Assembly (NCBI RefSeq): GCF_033170385.1
Contig: NZ_CP126170.1
Coordinates: 4,426,001-4,490,000, forward strand
Direction: 5' to 3'
DNA from: Xanthomonas rydalmerensis
GTDB lineage: Bacteria; Pseudomonadota; Gammaproteobacteria; Xanthomonadales; Xanthomonadaceae
DNA: 64,000 nucleotides
Positions 36,285-45,491 of this stretch are shown here, in pieces (within the stretch, counting starts at the first letter, position 1; each line of letters starts with the position of its first letter). Both the position numbers and the translations under genes were made by a program. A model generated the notes under the pieces. The model saw only the letters and a list, made by a program, of their open reading frames with translations. It made no database searches and was not told the DNA's origin.

Positions 36285-36680
36285 TCAATCGCGCCCGCAC
36301 GCAGATGCGGAGGCATCCGACACCACGCACTGCCGGAAATCGCGCGGCAGCCCGGCGATCTCGCGGCGCTGGCCGACCGTCAGATCGAAGGCCTGCAGCA
36401 CGCGCGGACTGCAGGCAGCGCCGTCGCTACCATGCGCCGCCTGCGATGCCGTGCAGGCGGCGTAGACCTGGTAGTGGCAGCGTCCGCTGTGGCTGTCGAT
36501 GCAGCGGAACGTGGCCAGGCCGCCGCGGTAGGTGGTCCGACTGAACAGCAGCGGCACGCCGCGTTCGCTGGCCTGCACCACCGTCTCGCGGCTGGCGCCG
36601 ACGGACAGGTCGAGATCGGCCTGTCCGTGGCAGCCGAACAGGCCGAGCAGGCACGACCACAGCAAGGAGAGCAGGCGCAT
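36285..36680 (-). CDS. Small exported Cys-containing protein, possible lipoprotein
   Basis: A 131-residue protein with an N-terminal signal sequence (MRLLSLLWSCLLGLFGCHGQA) whose LFGC resembles a loose lipobox; otherwise cleavage after GQA is possible. The mature part has six cysteines (for example FRCIDSHSGRCHYQVYAACTA and RQCVV) suited to disulphides. I recognise no family. It follows the LytR-type regulator by 45 bp on the same strand and may be an output of that system. Confidence 0.7.
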   Translation of the reverse strand: MRLLSLLWSCLLGLFGCHGQADLDLSVGASRETVVQASERGVPLLFSRTTYRGGLATFRCIDSHSGRCHYQVYAACTASQAAHGSDGAACSPRVLQAFDLTVGQRREIAGLPRDFRQCVVSDASASACGRD

Positions 36681-36725
36681 GCGGAGATTCCTTGTTCCAG
36701 TGCGAAGCGGAAGGTGATGCCGCGG

Positions 36726-37493
36726 CTACATGCCGCGGAACAGGCTCATGTACGGCTGGCTGACGGTCAGGACCTCGTCGCGGTGGCGCAACTTCAGCCG
36801 GCCCTTGCCGGTGTCGTCGCGCACCACCGAGGCCACCGCCTTGAGGTTGACGATGGTGGAGCGGTGGATCTGTCGGAACGCAGCCGGATCGAGCACGTCC
36901 AGCAACTCGCGCAGGGAGGTGCGCAGCACCGCCTCGCCATCGCGGGTGAGCACCGTGGTGTACTTGCTGTCGGCCTGGAAATACAGCACGTCGTCGAGCA
37001 GGATCAGCCGCGTCTCGCGGCCGCTGCTGGCGGTGACCCAGGCCAGCGGCGGCGGCGCCGACGGGGCGGCCGGGCGCTGCTGCAGGCGCTGCAGCAGCGC
37101 ATCGAGCACCGCCGGATCCGGCCCCTGCGCCGCGCGCGCCTGCAGCCGCTGCACCGTGGCCTGCAGGCGTTCGCGCACGATCGGCTTGAGCAGGTAGTCC
37201 ACCGCGCCGTGTTCGAACGCATCGATGGCGTACTGGTCGTAGGCGGTGACGAACACCACCTGCGTGTGTGGACTCAGTTCCCCCAGCGCGCGCGCCACCT
37301 CGATGCCGCTCAGCCCGGGCATGCGGATGTCCAGGAACGCCACCTGCGGGCGCAGCTCCGCCAGCCGCTCCAGCGCGCTGGCGCCGTCCTCGCACTCGGC
37401 GACGATGCGCAGCTGCGGCCACACCTCGCCCAGCAGCGCGACCAGCGCGTCGCGCAGCAGGGTTTCGTCCTCGGCGACGATCGCGTCAGCCAT
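36726..37493 (-). CDS. LytTR-type response regulator
   Basis: A 255-residue regulator: receiver domain 1-118 with acidic pocket AEDE (7-10), phospho-acceptor Asp55 (AFLDIRMPG), Thr/Lys signals (VFVTAYD, LLKPI), a Pro/Ala-rich linker (about 130-150) and a LytTR DNA-binding domain (about 152-255; LYFQADSKYTTVLTRDGE, FRQIHRSTIVNLKAV). ATG 37493 overlaps the kinase stop at 37486, so the pair is coupled. AlgR/LytR-type regulators often control surface polymers, relevant to the adjacent polysaccharide locus but unproven. Confidence 0.93.
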   Translation of the reverse strand: MADAIVAEDETLLRDALVALLGEVWPQLRIVAECEDGASALERLAELRPQVAFLDIRMPGLSGIEVARALGELSPHTQVVFVTAYDQYAIDAFEHGAVDYLLKPIVRERLQATVQRLQARAAQGPDPAVLDALLQRLQQRPAAPSAPPPLAWVTASSGRETRLILLDDVLYFQADSKYTTVLTRDGEAVLRTSLRELLDVLDPAAFRQIHRSTIVNLKAVASVVRDDTGKGRLKLRHRDEVLTVSQPYMSLFRGM

Positions 37494-38784
37494 GCTGCGC
37501 TCCCATGGCCATCGGCACCGGCAATGGCGGTGGCGGCGGCGGCGCCCCAACCGGCCACGGCAGGGTGATGGTGGCGGCCACGCCACTGGGGAAGTTGGAG
37601 ACGATGGCGAAGCTCGCCGCGCCGGCGTAGGTCAGGCGCAACCGCTCACGCAGGTTCTTCAGGCCGATGCCGGTGCCGCTGGACTGGGTGTTGAAGCCCA
37701 GGCCGTCGTCGGCCACGGTCAGGGTGACGTGGTCGTCGACCACGCGCGCCATGATCCAGATGGTGCCGCCGCCGGGCTTGGGTTCCAGGCCATGCTTGAT
37801 CGCGTTCTCCACCAGCGTCTGCAACATCATCGACGGCAGCGGCAGCGTCTTCATCGTCTCCGGCACCTGTACCTGCAGTTGCAGGCGTGCACCCATGCGG
37901 ATGCGCAGGATCTCCAGATAGGCCTGGGTCCGCTCCAGCTCGTCGCCGAGCGAACTCATCGCGTCCTCGGCGCTGGGCAGCGAGCGTCGCAGATATTGGA
38001 TGAGATAGCCCAGCATCAGGTCGGCGCGCGGCGGGTCGGTGCGCGCCAGCACCTGCGCACTGGCCAGGGTGTTGTAGAGGAAATGCGGCTCGACCTGCGC
38101 GTGCAGCAGATTCAGCCGCGCCACGGTCAGCTCCTGCTCGGTGGCGGCCTGCGCGGCGGCAGCCTGCTCGTCGCGGCGCAGCTCGGCCACGCGCCGCGTC
38201 AGCGCGCGGCCCAAGGCCTCGGCGTTCTCGTAGTTGCTGCCTTCGTCGACCGCGAACAGGTCGATCCAGGCGCTGGCATCAGGCTCCAGCAGCAAGGTCA
38301 GGCTGCTGGTGCCGGTGCCCGGGGTCACCGTCGCCAGCACCTGGTTGCGCTTGACCGCGAAGCGCGCGACCAGGTTCCAGCGCGACGGCCGGCGGCCGTT
38401 GTACGGATCGATGCGGCGCACCTTGGCGCGCACCTGCAGGCTGTCCAGCGTGCTTTCGACCTCCTCCACCCGCGGCAGTTCGCGCACTGCCGCATCCAGC
38501 AGCGCGAACGCCTCGCGGGTGTCCAGCGGAATCTCGATCTGGCGTCGCTGGCGGCTGGCCAGGGTCTCCCAGTCCAGGCGTCCGGCGATCAGCCAGACCC
38601 GGCGCAGGTGGGTAATGCCGGCGATCAGCGCCGACAGCATCAGCAGCATCGCCAACAGGCCGAAGAACCAGCCCGGCGGTCTGGACATGGCGTAGAACAG
38701 TCCGCTCCAGACGAAGCCGGCGACGACCACCGCCACGGCCCAGGCGCACAACAGACGGACGATGAAGAACAGGCTGGCGAGCAT
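37486..38784 (-). CDS. LytS-type sensor histidine kinase
   Basis: A 432-residue kinase. Helices at about 5-30 and 38-60 form a membrane anchor, followed by a cytoplasmic sensor region, the His_kinase domain with His234 (AQVEPHFLYNTLAS) and a HATPase_c domain (MLQTLVENAIKHGLEPK, DDGLGF, GIGLKNLRERL). The C-terminus is an unusual Pro-rich tail (PVGAPPPPPPLPVPM). It overlaps its LytTR partner by 8 bp. ATG 38784 is chosen; an in-frame start at 39003 would add non-conserved residues. Confidence 0.92.
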   Translation of the reverse strand: MLASLFFIVRLLCAWAVAVVVAGFVWSGLFYAMSRPPGWFFGLLAMLLMLSALIAGITHLRRVWLIAGRLDWETLASRQRRQIEIPLDTREAFALLDAAVRELPRVEEVESTLDSLQVRAKVRRIDPYNGRRPSRWNLVARFAVKRNQVLATVTPGTGTSSLTLLLEPDASAWIDLFAVDEGSNYENAEALGRALTRRVAELRRDEQAAAAQAATEQELTVARLNLLHAQVEPHFLYNTLASAQVLARTDPPRADLMLGYLIQYLRRSLPSAEDAMSSLGDELERTQAYLEILRIRMGARLQLQVQVPETMKTLPLPSMMLQTLVENAIKHGLEPKPGGGTIWIMARVVDDHVTLTVADDGLGFNTQSSGTGIGLKNLRERLRLTYAGAASFAIVSNFPSGVAATITLPWPVGAPPPPPPLPVPMAMGAQHG

Positions 38785-39280
38785 GGCGGCCGGGGACCGG
38801 AAGAGGTGCCAGCGAGCATAGCCGCCGCAGCCGGCGGCGCCAGCGCGCTGCGACGAAACCGCACGAACGCGGAGCGGAGACAGGAATTCGGCGTGCCAAC
38901 CGCTGCCCGCCCGGCGCTGCAGCCGCTGCCCGCGCACTGCCGGGATGGCGATCCGCGATGGACGGCGTCGGGACTCGAAGCGACCATCGCCCGCGCGACG
39001 CACTGGCCTCCTGAGCGGCAGCGGCTCGTATGGTCGGCCAGACCGGCGCGCATCGCCTGCCAGGATCGCTCACCGCCTGGGCGGCGCAGCTTCGTTCTAG
39101 ACTCTATGTCCGACCAGGGGAAACCAGGATGCGCCAGCAGCACGTCCCACGCCGCGCCATGACGACGCTCGCCCAACGCGGAGCGTCGGCGGCAGTCGCG
39201 CCCGGCCCGGCCGCCGCGCGCACGCAGGATCGGCACTGCGGCGCCAGCCCCGCTGTGCGTGGCGCGCGACCGTGGTCACG
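38785..39280. other. Intergenic region between kinase and polysaccharide locus
   Basis: This 496-bp gap separates the divergent kinase gene and the first glycosyltransferase. It should carry both promoters. TTCTAGACTCTATG near 39093-39106 is the most promoter-like AT-rich stretch on the plus strand. Several open frames cross the gap, but none has family resemblance or a good ribosome site, so I call no gene. Confidence 0.4.
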
Positions 39281-40423
39281 ATGCACGTAATTCTGGCGAC
39301 GGAATCGATCCGGTATCCGCTGACCGGCGTCGGCCGCTACACGCAGGAACTGGCCACGCAGTTGGCGGCCTTGCCGCAGATCGATTCGCTGCGCTTCCTG
39401 CACGGCCGACGCCTACGTAACGACCTGCCAGCGCCGGGCCCGGCACCGACGCTGGTGCCGTGGCTGCGCGACCGGCTGTCGGGCATCCAGCCGGCCGTCG
39501 ACATCTACCGGCGGATAAACAATGCAGCCAAGGCGCGCGCGCTGCGCGGACAGGCGCCGGCCCTGTTCCATGGCTGCAACTACTACCTGCCGGCGTTCGA
39601 CGGCCCCTGCGTGGCCACCTTCCACGATGTCTCGATCTATCGCTGGGCCGAGTGCCATCGTGCCGACCGGGTACGCTACATGCGCAAGGAACTCGCGCTG
39701 TCGTTGCGCCGCGCGCAATTGATCCTGACCGTCTCGGAATTCTCGCGGCGCGAGATCGCCGCGCAGTTCGACTGGCCGCTGGCGCGCATCCGCGCCATCC
39801 CGCTGGCCGGCAATGCGGCCTTTCGCCCGCATCGCACCGAGGAGTTGCAGCCGCCGCTGCAGGCGCTGGGCCTGCAGGCCGATGGCTATTCGCTGTTCCT
39901 GGGGACGATCGAGCCGCGCAAGAACCTGCAGACGCTGCTGCAGGCCTATGCCGCGCTGCCGACGGCGCTGCGCACGCGCTGGCCACTGGTGGTGGCCGGC
40001 CATCCGGGCTGGCACAGCGAGGCGCTGCACCAGCGCATGGCGCAGGCGCAACGCGACGGCTGGCTGCGCTACCTGGGTTACGTGGAGGAGGCCAGCCTGC
40101 CGGCGCTGGTCGCCGGTGCGCGACTGTTCGTGTTCCCGTCGCTCTACGAGGGATTCGGCCTGCCTGTGCTGGAGGCGATGGGCAGCGGCACACCGGTGCT
40201 GTGTTCCAATGCGGCGGCGCTGCCCGAGGTCGCCGGCGACGCGGCCGCACTGTTCGATCCCGGCGATGTGGACGGTCTGGTCGGCTTGCTCGCGCGCGGC
40301 CTGGACGATGCGGCCTGGCGCGCGACGCTGAGCGCGGCCGGGCGCCGTCGTGCTGCCGAGTTCGACTGGCGTACGTGCGCCGAGCGCACTGTCGACGCCT
40401 ACCGCGACGCGATGCGCGCATGA
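39281..40423 (+). CDS. Family 4 glycosyltransferase
   Basis: A 380-residue GT-B enzyme: acceptor-side N-terminal domain (RYPLTGVGRYTQELATQL), donor domain with TIEPRKNLQTLLQAY and the GT4 E-x7-E motif YEGFGLPVLEAMGSGTPVL. It transfers a sugar (mannose, rhamnose or glucose type) to a lipid-linked glycan on the cytoplasmic face. It is the first gene of the plus-strand arm (gap to the next gene 19 bp). ATG 39281 is preferred over GTG 39272, which would add three residues. Confidence 0.9.
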   Translation: MHVILATESIRYPLTGVGRYTQELATQLAALPQIDSLRFLHGRRLRNDLPAPGPAPTLVPWLRDRLSGIQPAVDIYRRINNAAKARALRGQAPALFHGCNYYLPAFDGPCVATFHDVSIYRWAECHRADRVRYMRKELALSLRRAQLILTVSEFSRREIAAQFDWPLARIRAIPLAGNAAFRPHRTEELQPPLQALGLQADGYSLFLGTIEPRKNLQTLLQAYAALPTALRTRWPLVVAGHPGWHSEALHQRMAQAQRDGWLRYLGYVEEASLPALVAGARLFVFPSLYEGFGLPVLEAMGSGTPVLCSNAAALPEVAGDAAALFDPGDVDGLVGLLARGLDDAAWRATLSAAGRRRAAEFDWRTCAERTVDAYRDAMRA

Positions 40424-40442
40424 ATCACGGAGCTCCGGGCTG

Positions 40443-41585
40443 ATGCGCGTCCTGCATGTCTACAAGACCGCCTTGCCCGACTCCATCGGCGGGATCGAGC
40501 GGGTGGTGCATACGCTGGCGCAGCAGGCGCAAGCGCGCGGCGTGGACAGTGAGGTCCTGGCGCTGTGCGATGATGCCGCGCAGGCCGGCACCCGCCTCCA
40601 TGCCGGCTACACGCTGCATCGGCTGCGCCGCATCGCCGAGTTCGCTTCGATGCCGGTCTCGGTCGGCCTGGTGCGGCGCTACGCGCAACTGGCGCGCCGC
40701 GCGGACCTGATCCATTACCACTTCCCGTGGCCGTTCATGGACGCGCTGCACTTCGCCGCCTCGGCGGGCACCCCCTCGGTGCTCACCTACCATTCGGACA
40801 TCGTGCGGCAACGGCAGCTGTTGCGCCTGTACCGACCGCTGCAGCGGCGCTTCCTGCGCAGCGTCGACCGCATCGTCGCGACTTCGCCGAACTACCTCGC
40901 CAGCAGCGCGGTCCTGGCGGAACACCGCGCCAAGGTCAGCGTCATTCCCATCGGTCTGGATGCCGCGCCGCAACACGCGGCATCGACGCAGCGGATGCAG
41001 GCCTGGCGCACTCGCCTGGGTCCGCGCTTCCTGCTGTTCGTCGGGGTGCTGCGCTACTACAAGGGCGTGCGCTTTCTGCTGGAGGCCGCACACGGGCTGC
41101 AGATCCCGATCGCGATCGTCGGCGATGGCCCGGAAGCGTCCGCCTTGCGCGCGCAGGCGCAGGCGCTGGGCCTGCCCCACGTGCAGTTCCTCGGCACGGT
41201 GGACGAGGCCGACAAGCACGCCCTGCTCGCCGCCTGCGACGCGCTGGTGTTCCCGTCGCATCTGCGTTCCGAAGCCTTCGGCCTTTCCCTGCTGGAAGCG
41301 GCGATGCACGCCAAGCCGATGATTTCCTGCGAGATCGGCACCGGGACCAGCTTCGTCAACATCGATGGCGAAACCGGTCTGGTGGTGCCGCCGGCCGATC
41401 CGGTGGCCTTGCGCGACGCGATGCGCTATCTATGGGACCATCCACACATCGCCGCGGCCTTCGGGGGGCACGCGGAAGCGCGATACCGGCGGTTGTTCAC
41501 CGCCGACGGCATGACCGACGCCTATCTGGCACTTTACCGCAGTGTCTGCGGGGCGCGCGGGGCAGAAGACAGGGAATGGGGATGA
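40443..41585 (+). CDS. Family 4 glycosyltransferase
   Basis: A 380-residue GT-B enzyme beginning MRVLHVYKTALPDSIGGIERVVHTLAQ, with HYHFPWPF in the acceptor domain, VGVLRYYKGVRFLLEAA and the donor motif SEAFGLSLLEAAMHAKPMI. It resembles WbpY/WbaZ-type mannosyl- or rhamnosyltransferases. It lies between another GT4 and the priming transferase in the same transcript, so it probably adds an early sugar of the repeat unit. Confidence 0.9.
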   Translation: MRVLHVYKTALPDSIGGIERVVHTLAQQAQARGVDSEVLALCDDAAQAGTRLHAGYTLHRLRRIAEFASMPVSVGLVRRYAQLARRADLIHYHFPWPFMDALHFAASAGTPSVLTYHSDIVRQRQLLRLYRPLQRRFLRSVDRIVATSPNYLASSAVLAEHRAKVSVIPIGLDAAPQHAASTQRMQAWRTRLGPRFLLFVGVLRYYKGVRFLLEAAHGLQIPIAIVGDGPEASALRAQAQALGLPHVQFLGTVDEADKHALLAACDALVFPSHLRSEAFGLSLLEAAMHAKPMISCEIGTGTSFVNIDGETGLVVPPADPVALRDAMRYLWDHPHIAAAFGGHAEARYRRLFTADGMTDAYLALYRSVCGARGAEDREWG

Positions 41586-41649
41586 GGAGCAGCTTGGGGA
41601 CGCACGGAAACAAGGCAATGCAGTCGCGCAGCGCGCGGAGCGAACGCGC

Positions 41650-43056
41650 ATGAGACTGCTGGGCAGGCCACTGCCGCGGACGGCGGCAGCGGGCATGGTC
41701 GGCGATGCGATGGCGCTGGCGGCGACGCTGCTGAAGGTGGCCGATGCGGCGGTGGTGATCGGTAGCGGCCTGCTGGCCTATGCCCTGCGCGTGGGCCAGG
41801 CGAACCTGCCCGAGGCGCCACGTTATCCGTATGCGCTGCTGGCTGGCACCGCGCTGACGCTGCTGGTGTTCTCGCAATTGGCGCTGTACCGCAGCTGGCG
41901 CCTGGCGCTGCCGACGATGATGCTGGGCCGGTTGCTGCTCGGCTGGGGCGTGGTGCTGGGCGTGCTCGCGTCGCTGAGTTTCCTGAGCAAGACCGGCCCC
42001 AGTTTCTCGCGCTTGTGGTTTCTGTACTGGGCGGTGATCGGCGCGTGCAGCCTGATCGGGGTGCGCCTGGCCGCGGATCGTCTGCTGCGCTGGCTGCACC
42101 GACATGGCATCGGCACACGTCGAATCGCGGTGCTGGGTCCGCCGGAGCGGGTCGAACAGGTCGGCGCGCGGATCAGCCAGGGGCCATGGTCCGGACTGCA
42201 ATGGGTGCCTTCACCGGCGATGATCCGCAACGGCGACCTTGCGGCACTGCCGCAATGGCTGGATCTGCAGGGCATTGCCGAAGTGTGGCTGACCTGGCCC
42301 ATGCGCGAGGAAGCGCTGATCCGCGAGAGCATGCGCCGCCTCGACGCCAGCAGCGTGGACGTGCGCTGGATCCCGGACATTTTTGCCTTCGGCATGATTC
42401 ACCACGGCATCGCCGAGGTGGCGGGAATGCCGCTGCTGGAGCTGTCGGTGCGGCCACTGTCGCGCACCGCGCAATGGCTCAAGGACGTCACCGACAAACT
42501 GCTGGCCGCGCTGATCCTGCTGCTGAGCAGCCCGCTGCTGCTGGCGCTGGCGCTGGGCGTCAAGTTGTCCGGGCCGGGGCCGGTGCTGTTCCGGCAGACG
42601 CGGCACGGCTGGGACGGTCAACCATTCGAATTGTGGAAGTTCCGCAGCATGCGTCTGCACGACGCCGACGCTGCCGCGCCGCAGACCCAGCGCGGCGATC
42701 CGCGGGTGACCCGATTCGGCGCCTTCATGCGCCGCACCAGCCTGGACGAGCTGCCGCAGTTCTTCAATGTGCTGCAGGGGCGCATGTCCATCGTCGGACC
42801 GCGTCCGCATGCACTGGCGCACAACGCGCAGTACCAGGACCTGGTGCCGAACTACCTGCAACGCCACCGGGTCAAGCCCGGCATCACCGGCTGGGCGCAG
42901 GTGAACGGGCTGCGCGGCGAGACCGACACGGTGGAGAAGATGCGCAAGCGCATCGACTACGACCTGTACTACATCCAGCACTGGTCGCTGTGGCTGGACC
43001 TGAGCATCATCGCGCAGACCGGCGTGATCGTGCTGTTCGACCGCGACGCTTATTGA
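41650..43056 (+). CDS. Undecaprenyl-phosphate sugar phosphotransferase (WcaJ/GumD-like)
   Basis: A 468-residue polyprenyl-phosphate hexose-1-P transferase. Four or five helices fill residues 20-145, a CoA-binding-like middle follows, and the C-terminal bacterial sugar transferase domain starts at about 275 (TDKLLAALILLLSSPLL, GPVLFRQTRHGWDGQPFELWKFRSM, RRTSLDELPQFFNVLQGRMSIVGPRPH, GITGWAQVNGLRGETDT). It starts each repeat unit by moving glucose-1-P or galactose-1-P onto undecaprenyl phosphate. It is the committed step for this locus. Confidence 0.93.
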   Translation: MRLLGRPLPRTAAAGMVGDAMALAATLLKVADAAVVIGSGLLAYALRVGQANLPEAPRYPYALLAGTALTLLVFSQLALYRSWRLALPTMMLGRLLLGWGVVLGVLASLSFLSKTGPSFSRLWFLYWAVIGACSLIGVRLAADRLLRWLHRHGIGTRRIAVLGPPERVEQVGARISQGPWSGLQWVPSPAMIRNGDLAALPQWLDLQGIAEVWLTWPMREEALIRESMRRLDASSVDVRWIPDIFAFGMIHHGIAEVAGMPLLELSVRPLSRTAQWLKDVTDKLLAALILLLSSPLLLALALGVKLSGPGPVLFRQTRHGWDGQPFELWKFRSMRLHDADAAAPQTQRGDPRVTRFGAFMRRTSLDELPQFFNVLQGRMSIVGPRPHALAHNAQYQDLVPNYLQRHRVKPGITGWAQVNGLRGETDTVEKMRKRIDYDLYYIQHWSLWLDLSIIAQTGVIVLFDRDAY

Positions 43057-43083
43057 CCGCAGGACCGGGGGAGTCCGAATCCG

Positions 43084-44214
43084 ATGCATATCAGCTACGT
43101 TCTCGGCACCCGCCCGGAGATCATCAAGCTGGCCTCGCTGATCGCGGCCAGCGAGCGCGACGGCCTGCGCTTCTCGATCGTGCATACCAACCAGCACTAC
43201 GCCGAAAAGATGGACCGCATCTTCTTCGACGAACTGGAACTGCCGCGCGCCCACTACAACCTCGGGATCGGCTCGGCGTCGCACGCCACCCAGATCGGCC
43301 GCATGCTGTGCGGCATCGAACCGGTACTGGAACGTATCCGCCCGGACGTGGTGGTGGTGCAGGGCGATACCAACAGCGCGCTGGCCGGCGCCATGGCCGC
43401 CAACAAGCTCGGCATCGCGGTGGCGCACGTGGAGGCGGGCCTGCGCAGCCGCGACCGCAGCATGCCGGAGGAAGTGAACCGGGTCCTGATCGACCACATG
43501 TCCGATCACCTGTTCTGCCCGACCCCGCTGCAGGCGCAGATCCTGCGCGAGGAAGGCCTGGCGCCGGCGAGCATCCGGGTCACCGGCAACACGGTGGCGG
43601 ATGCGACGCTGGCGCACGCGCGCACCGCCCTGCGACGGTCGGACATCCTGCAGCGGTTGGGACTGCGTGAGGGCGCCTACCACCTGCTGACCTGCCACCG
43701 GCGCTCCAACACCGACGATCCGCAGCATTTCGCCGCGCTGATGCAGGCGGTGGCGGCGATCTCCGAGGACGCCGGCGTGCCGCTGGTGTTCCCGATGCAT
43801 CCGCGCCTGTCGAGCATGGGCGATGCCGCCTCGGCGCGGCATCGCTGCCTGCGCGCGATCGGGCCGGTCGGCTATCTGGACATGCTGGCGCTGCAACAGG
43901 GCGCATCGCTGATCATGACCGACAGCGGCGGCATCCAGGAGGAGGCCTGCATCCTGCAGCGCAAGTGCCTGGTGCTGCGCACCAACACCGAACGGCCGGA
44001 AACCCTGCAGGTCGGCGGGGCGGAACTGCCGTTGAGCCTGGACGCGCCCGGTCTGCGCGTGGCCGCCGACGCGCTGCTGGCGCGCGAGGTGGCATGGCGC
44101 AACCCGTTCGGCGACGGCCATGCCTATCGCGACGTGCTCGACACCCTGCTGACCAGCACCCAGGCCGGGCAACGCTTCTCGGCACGCGTGCCGTTGCGTC
44201 AGGCCGCGCGCTGA
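43084..44214 (+). CDS. wecB: UDP-N-acetylglucosamine 2-epimerase (non-hydrolysing)
   Basis: A 376-residue GT-B-fold epimerase: LGTRPEIIKLASLI, NQHYAEKMDRIFFDEL, VQGDTNSALAGAMAA, HVEAGLRSRDRSMPEEVNRVLIDH, and TDSGGIQEEA near the C-terminus. It converts UDP-GlcNAc to UDP-ManNAc, which feeds the WecG/TagA-type ManNAc transferase encoded in the opposite arm. It is the last plus-strand gene of the locus; its end overlaps the convergent ligase gene by 16 bp. Confidence 0.93.
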   Translation: MHISYVLGTRPEIIKLASLIAASERDGLRFSIVHTNQHYAEKMDRIFFDELELPRAHYNLGIGSASHATQIGRMLCGIEPVLERIRPDVVVVQGDTNSALAGAMAANKLGIAVAHVEAGLRSRDRSMPEEVNRVLIDHMSDHLFCPTPLQAQILREEGLAPASIRVTGNTVADATLAHARTALRRSDILQRLGLREGAYHLLTCHRRSNTDDPQHFAALMQAVAAISEDAGVPLVFPMHPRLSSMGDAASARHRCLRAIGPVGYLDMLALQQGASLIMTDSGGIQEEACILQRKCLVLRTNTERPETLQVGGAELPLSLDAPGLRVAADALLAREVAWRNPFGDGHAYRDVLDTLLTSTQAGQRFSARVPLRQAAR

Positions 44215-45491
44215 CGGCCCGATTCGGGCGATCGCGCGGAAGCGCACATGAGGGCGTACTGCGTCGCCACCGCCAGCGCCGCATGCAGCGAGAACGCATA
44301 GAACTGCAGGTAGAAGTCGAACACACCCAGGCCGAGCAGCAACACGCCCCACAGCAGCGCCCAGGCGCGCATTCGCATCTGCCGCAGCAGGGGCGACCAC
44401 AAGGCCACCAGCAAGCCCAGGCACGCCAGCAGCCCGCACAGCCCGGTTTCCGACAGCACCGCCAGCAGCAGGTTGTGCGCATGCAGTTCGCCGCGATCGA
44501 AGCGTCCACCGGTGTAGTCCGGCACCAGGAACTGGAAGACCCCGGCACCCAGCCCGAACCACGGGTGGCTGCGCCAGGCCTCGAACGCGCCGGCCCACAG
44601 ATAGGTCCGCCCCAGCGACACCGCGGTGAGCGTGCTTTCGTGCACCGCACTGGTCATGTCCGCATAGCGCTGCCACAGCACGAAGCCGGCCAGCCCCGAC
44701 AACCCCAGCAGCGCCGCGACGGCCGCGTTGCGACGCACGCGCGACGCGCCGCGCCGCGGCCACGCCCACCACAGCAGCAGCGCACCGACCGGCAACAGCG
44801 GATTGCGCACCTGGGTCAGCGCCAGCGCCAGCACGGCACCCAGCAGCGCCATGACCAGCGCGACGCGTCCCAACGCGCCGCTACGCCACAACTGCAGGAC
44901 CAGCGTGGCCACCACCACCGCGCTCGCCGCCAGCAGCGCCGGATGTTCGTACATGCCGGAGATCCGCGGCAGGTACTTGAAACTGTCCTCGGCGTGGAAG
45001 GCCAACGACAGGCGCAGTGCAGGCGGCCAGTGCAGGCGCACCGCCAGCCCCAGGGCCAGGTTCCACCACAGCGCAATCAATGCCGCCAGCGTCGCCGCAC
45101 GCGGCCAGCGCGGGCAGGCGAGCGCGAGATTGAGCATGGCCCACAGCGCCAGCAAGGCGGTGGCGTAGCGCACGGCGAACTTGAACGCCAACTCCGGATA
45201 TCCCGATGCCAGCACCGACGCAACCAGTGCCGCCAGGCACGCCAGGATCGCCAGCAACGGCGCGCGCAGGATCGACGGCACGCCATGCCGCCACAGCGCC
45301 CAGACCGCCACGCCCAGCACGAAGGCGCGAATCGCCATCGAGCCCAGCGACAGCCCCACGCCGAAGTAACGTCCGGTCAGCACCACCTGCTGCAGGCAGA
45401 ACAGCAGATACACGCCCAGGCATGCCGCGACCGCCAGCGGCTGCGGCGCGCGCGCGCCAACAGCGGACGCGCCCGTCGCCGATGCGCTCAT
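44199..45491 (-). CDS. O-antigen ligase/polymerase-like membrane protein
   Basis: A 430-residue inner-membrane protein with about 11 helices and the Wzy_C/WaaL signature: a large periplasmic loop containing SLGRTYLWAGAFEAWRSHPWFGLGAG, and ELHAHNLLLAVLSETGLCGLLA with the conserved His. These enzymes polymerise or ligate undecaprenyl-linked glycans in the periplasm. It is the promoter-distal gene of the minus arm. A second such protein is at 47347, so one may be polymerase and the other ligase. ATG 45491 overlaps the WecG stop. Confidence 0.88.
   Translation of the reverse strand: MSASATGASAVGARAPQPLAVAACLGVYLLFCLQQVVLTGRYFGVGLSLGSMAIRAFVLGVAVWALWRHGVPSILRAPLLAILACLAALVASVLASGYPELAFKFAVRYATALLALWAMLNLALACPRWPRAATLAALIALWWNLALGLAVRLHWPPALRLSLAFHAEDSFKYLPRISGMYEHPALLAASAVVVATLVLQLWRSGALGRVALVMALLGAVLALALTQVRNPLLPVGALLLWWAWPRRGASRVRRNAAVAALLGLSGLAGFVLWQRYADMTSAVHESTLTAVSLGRTYLWAGAFEAWRSHPWFGLGAGVFQFLVPDYTGGRFDRGELHAHNLLLAVLSETGLCGLLACLGLLVALWSPLLRQMRMRAWALLWGVLLLGLGVFDFYLQFYAFSLHAALAVATQYALMCASARSPESGRQRAA

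Noticed and set aside
39030..39290. An 86-residue plus-strand frame before the first glycosyltransferase
   Set aside because: No ribosome site, composition like non-coding GC-rich DNA, and it runs into the glycosyltransferase start in another frame.
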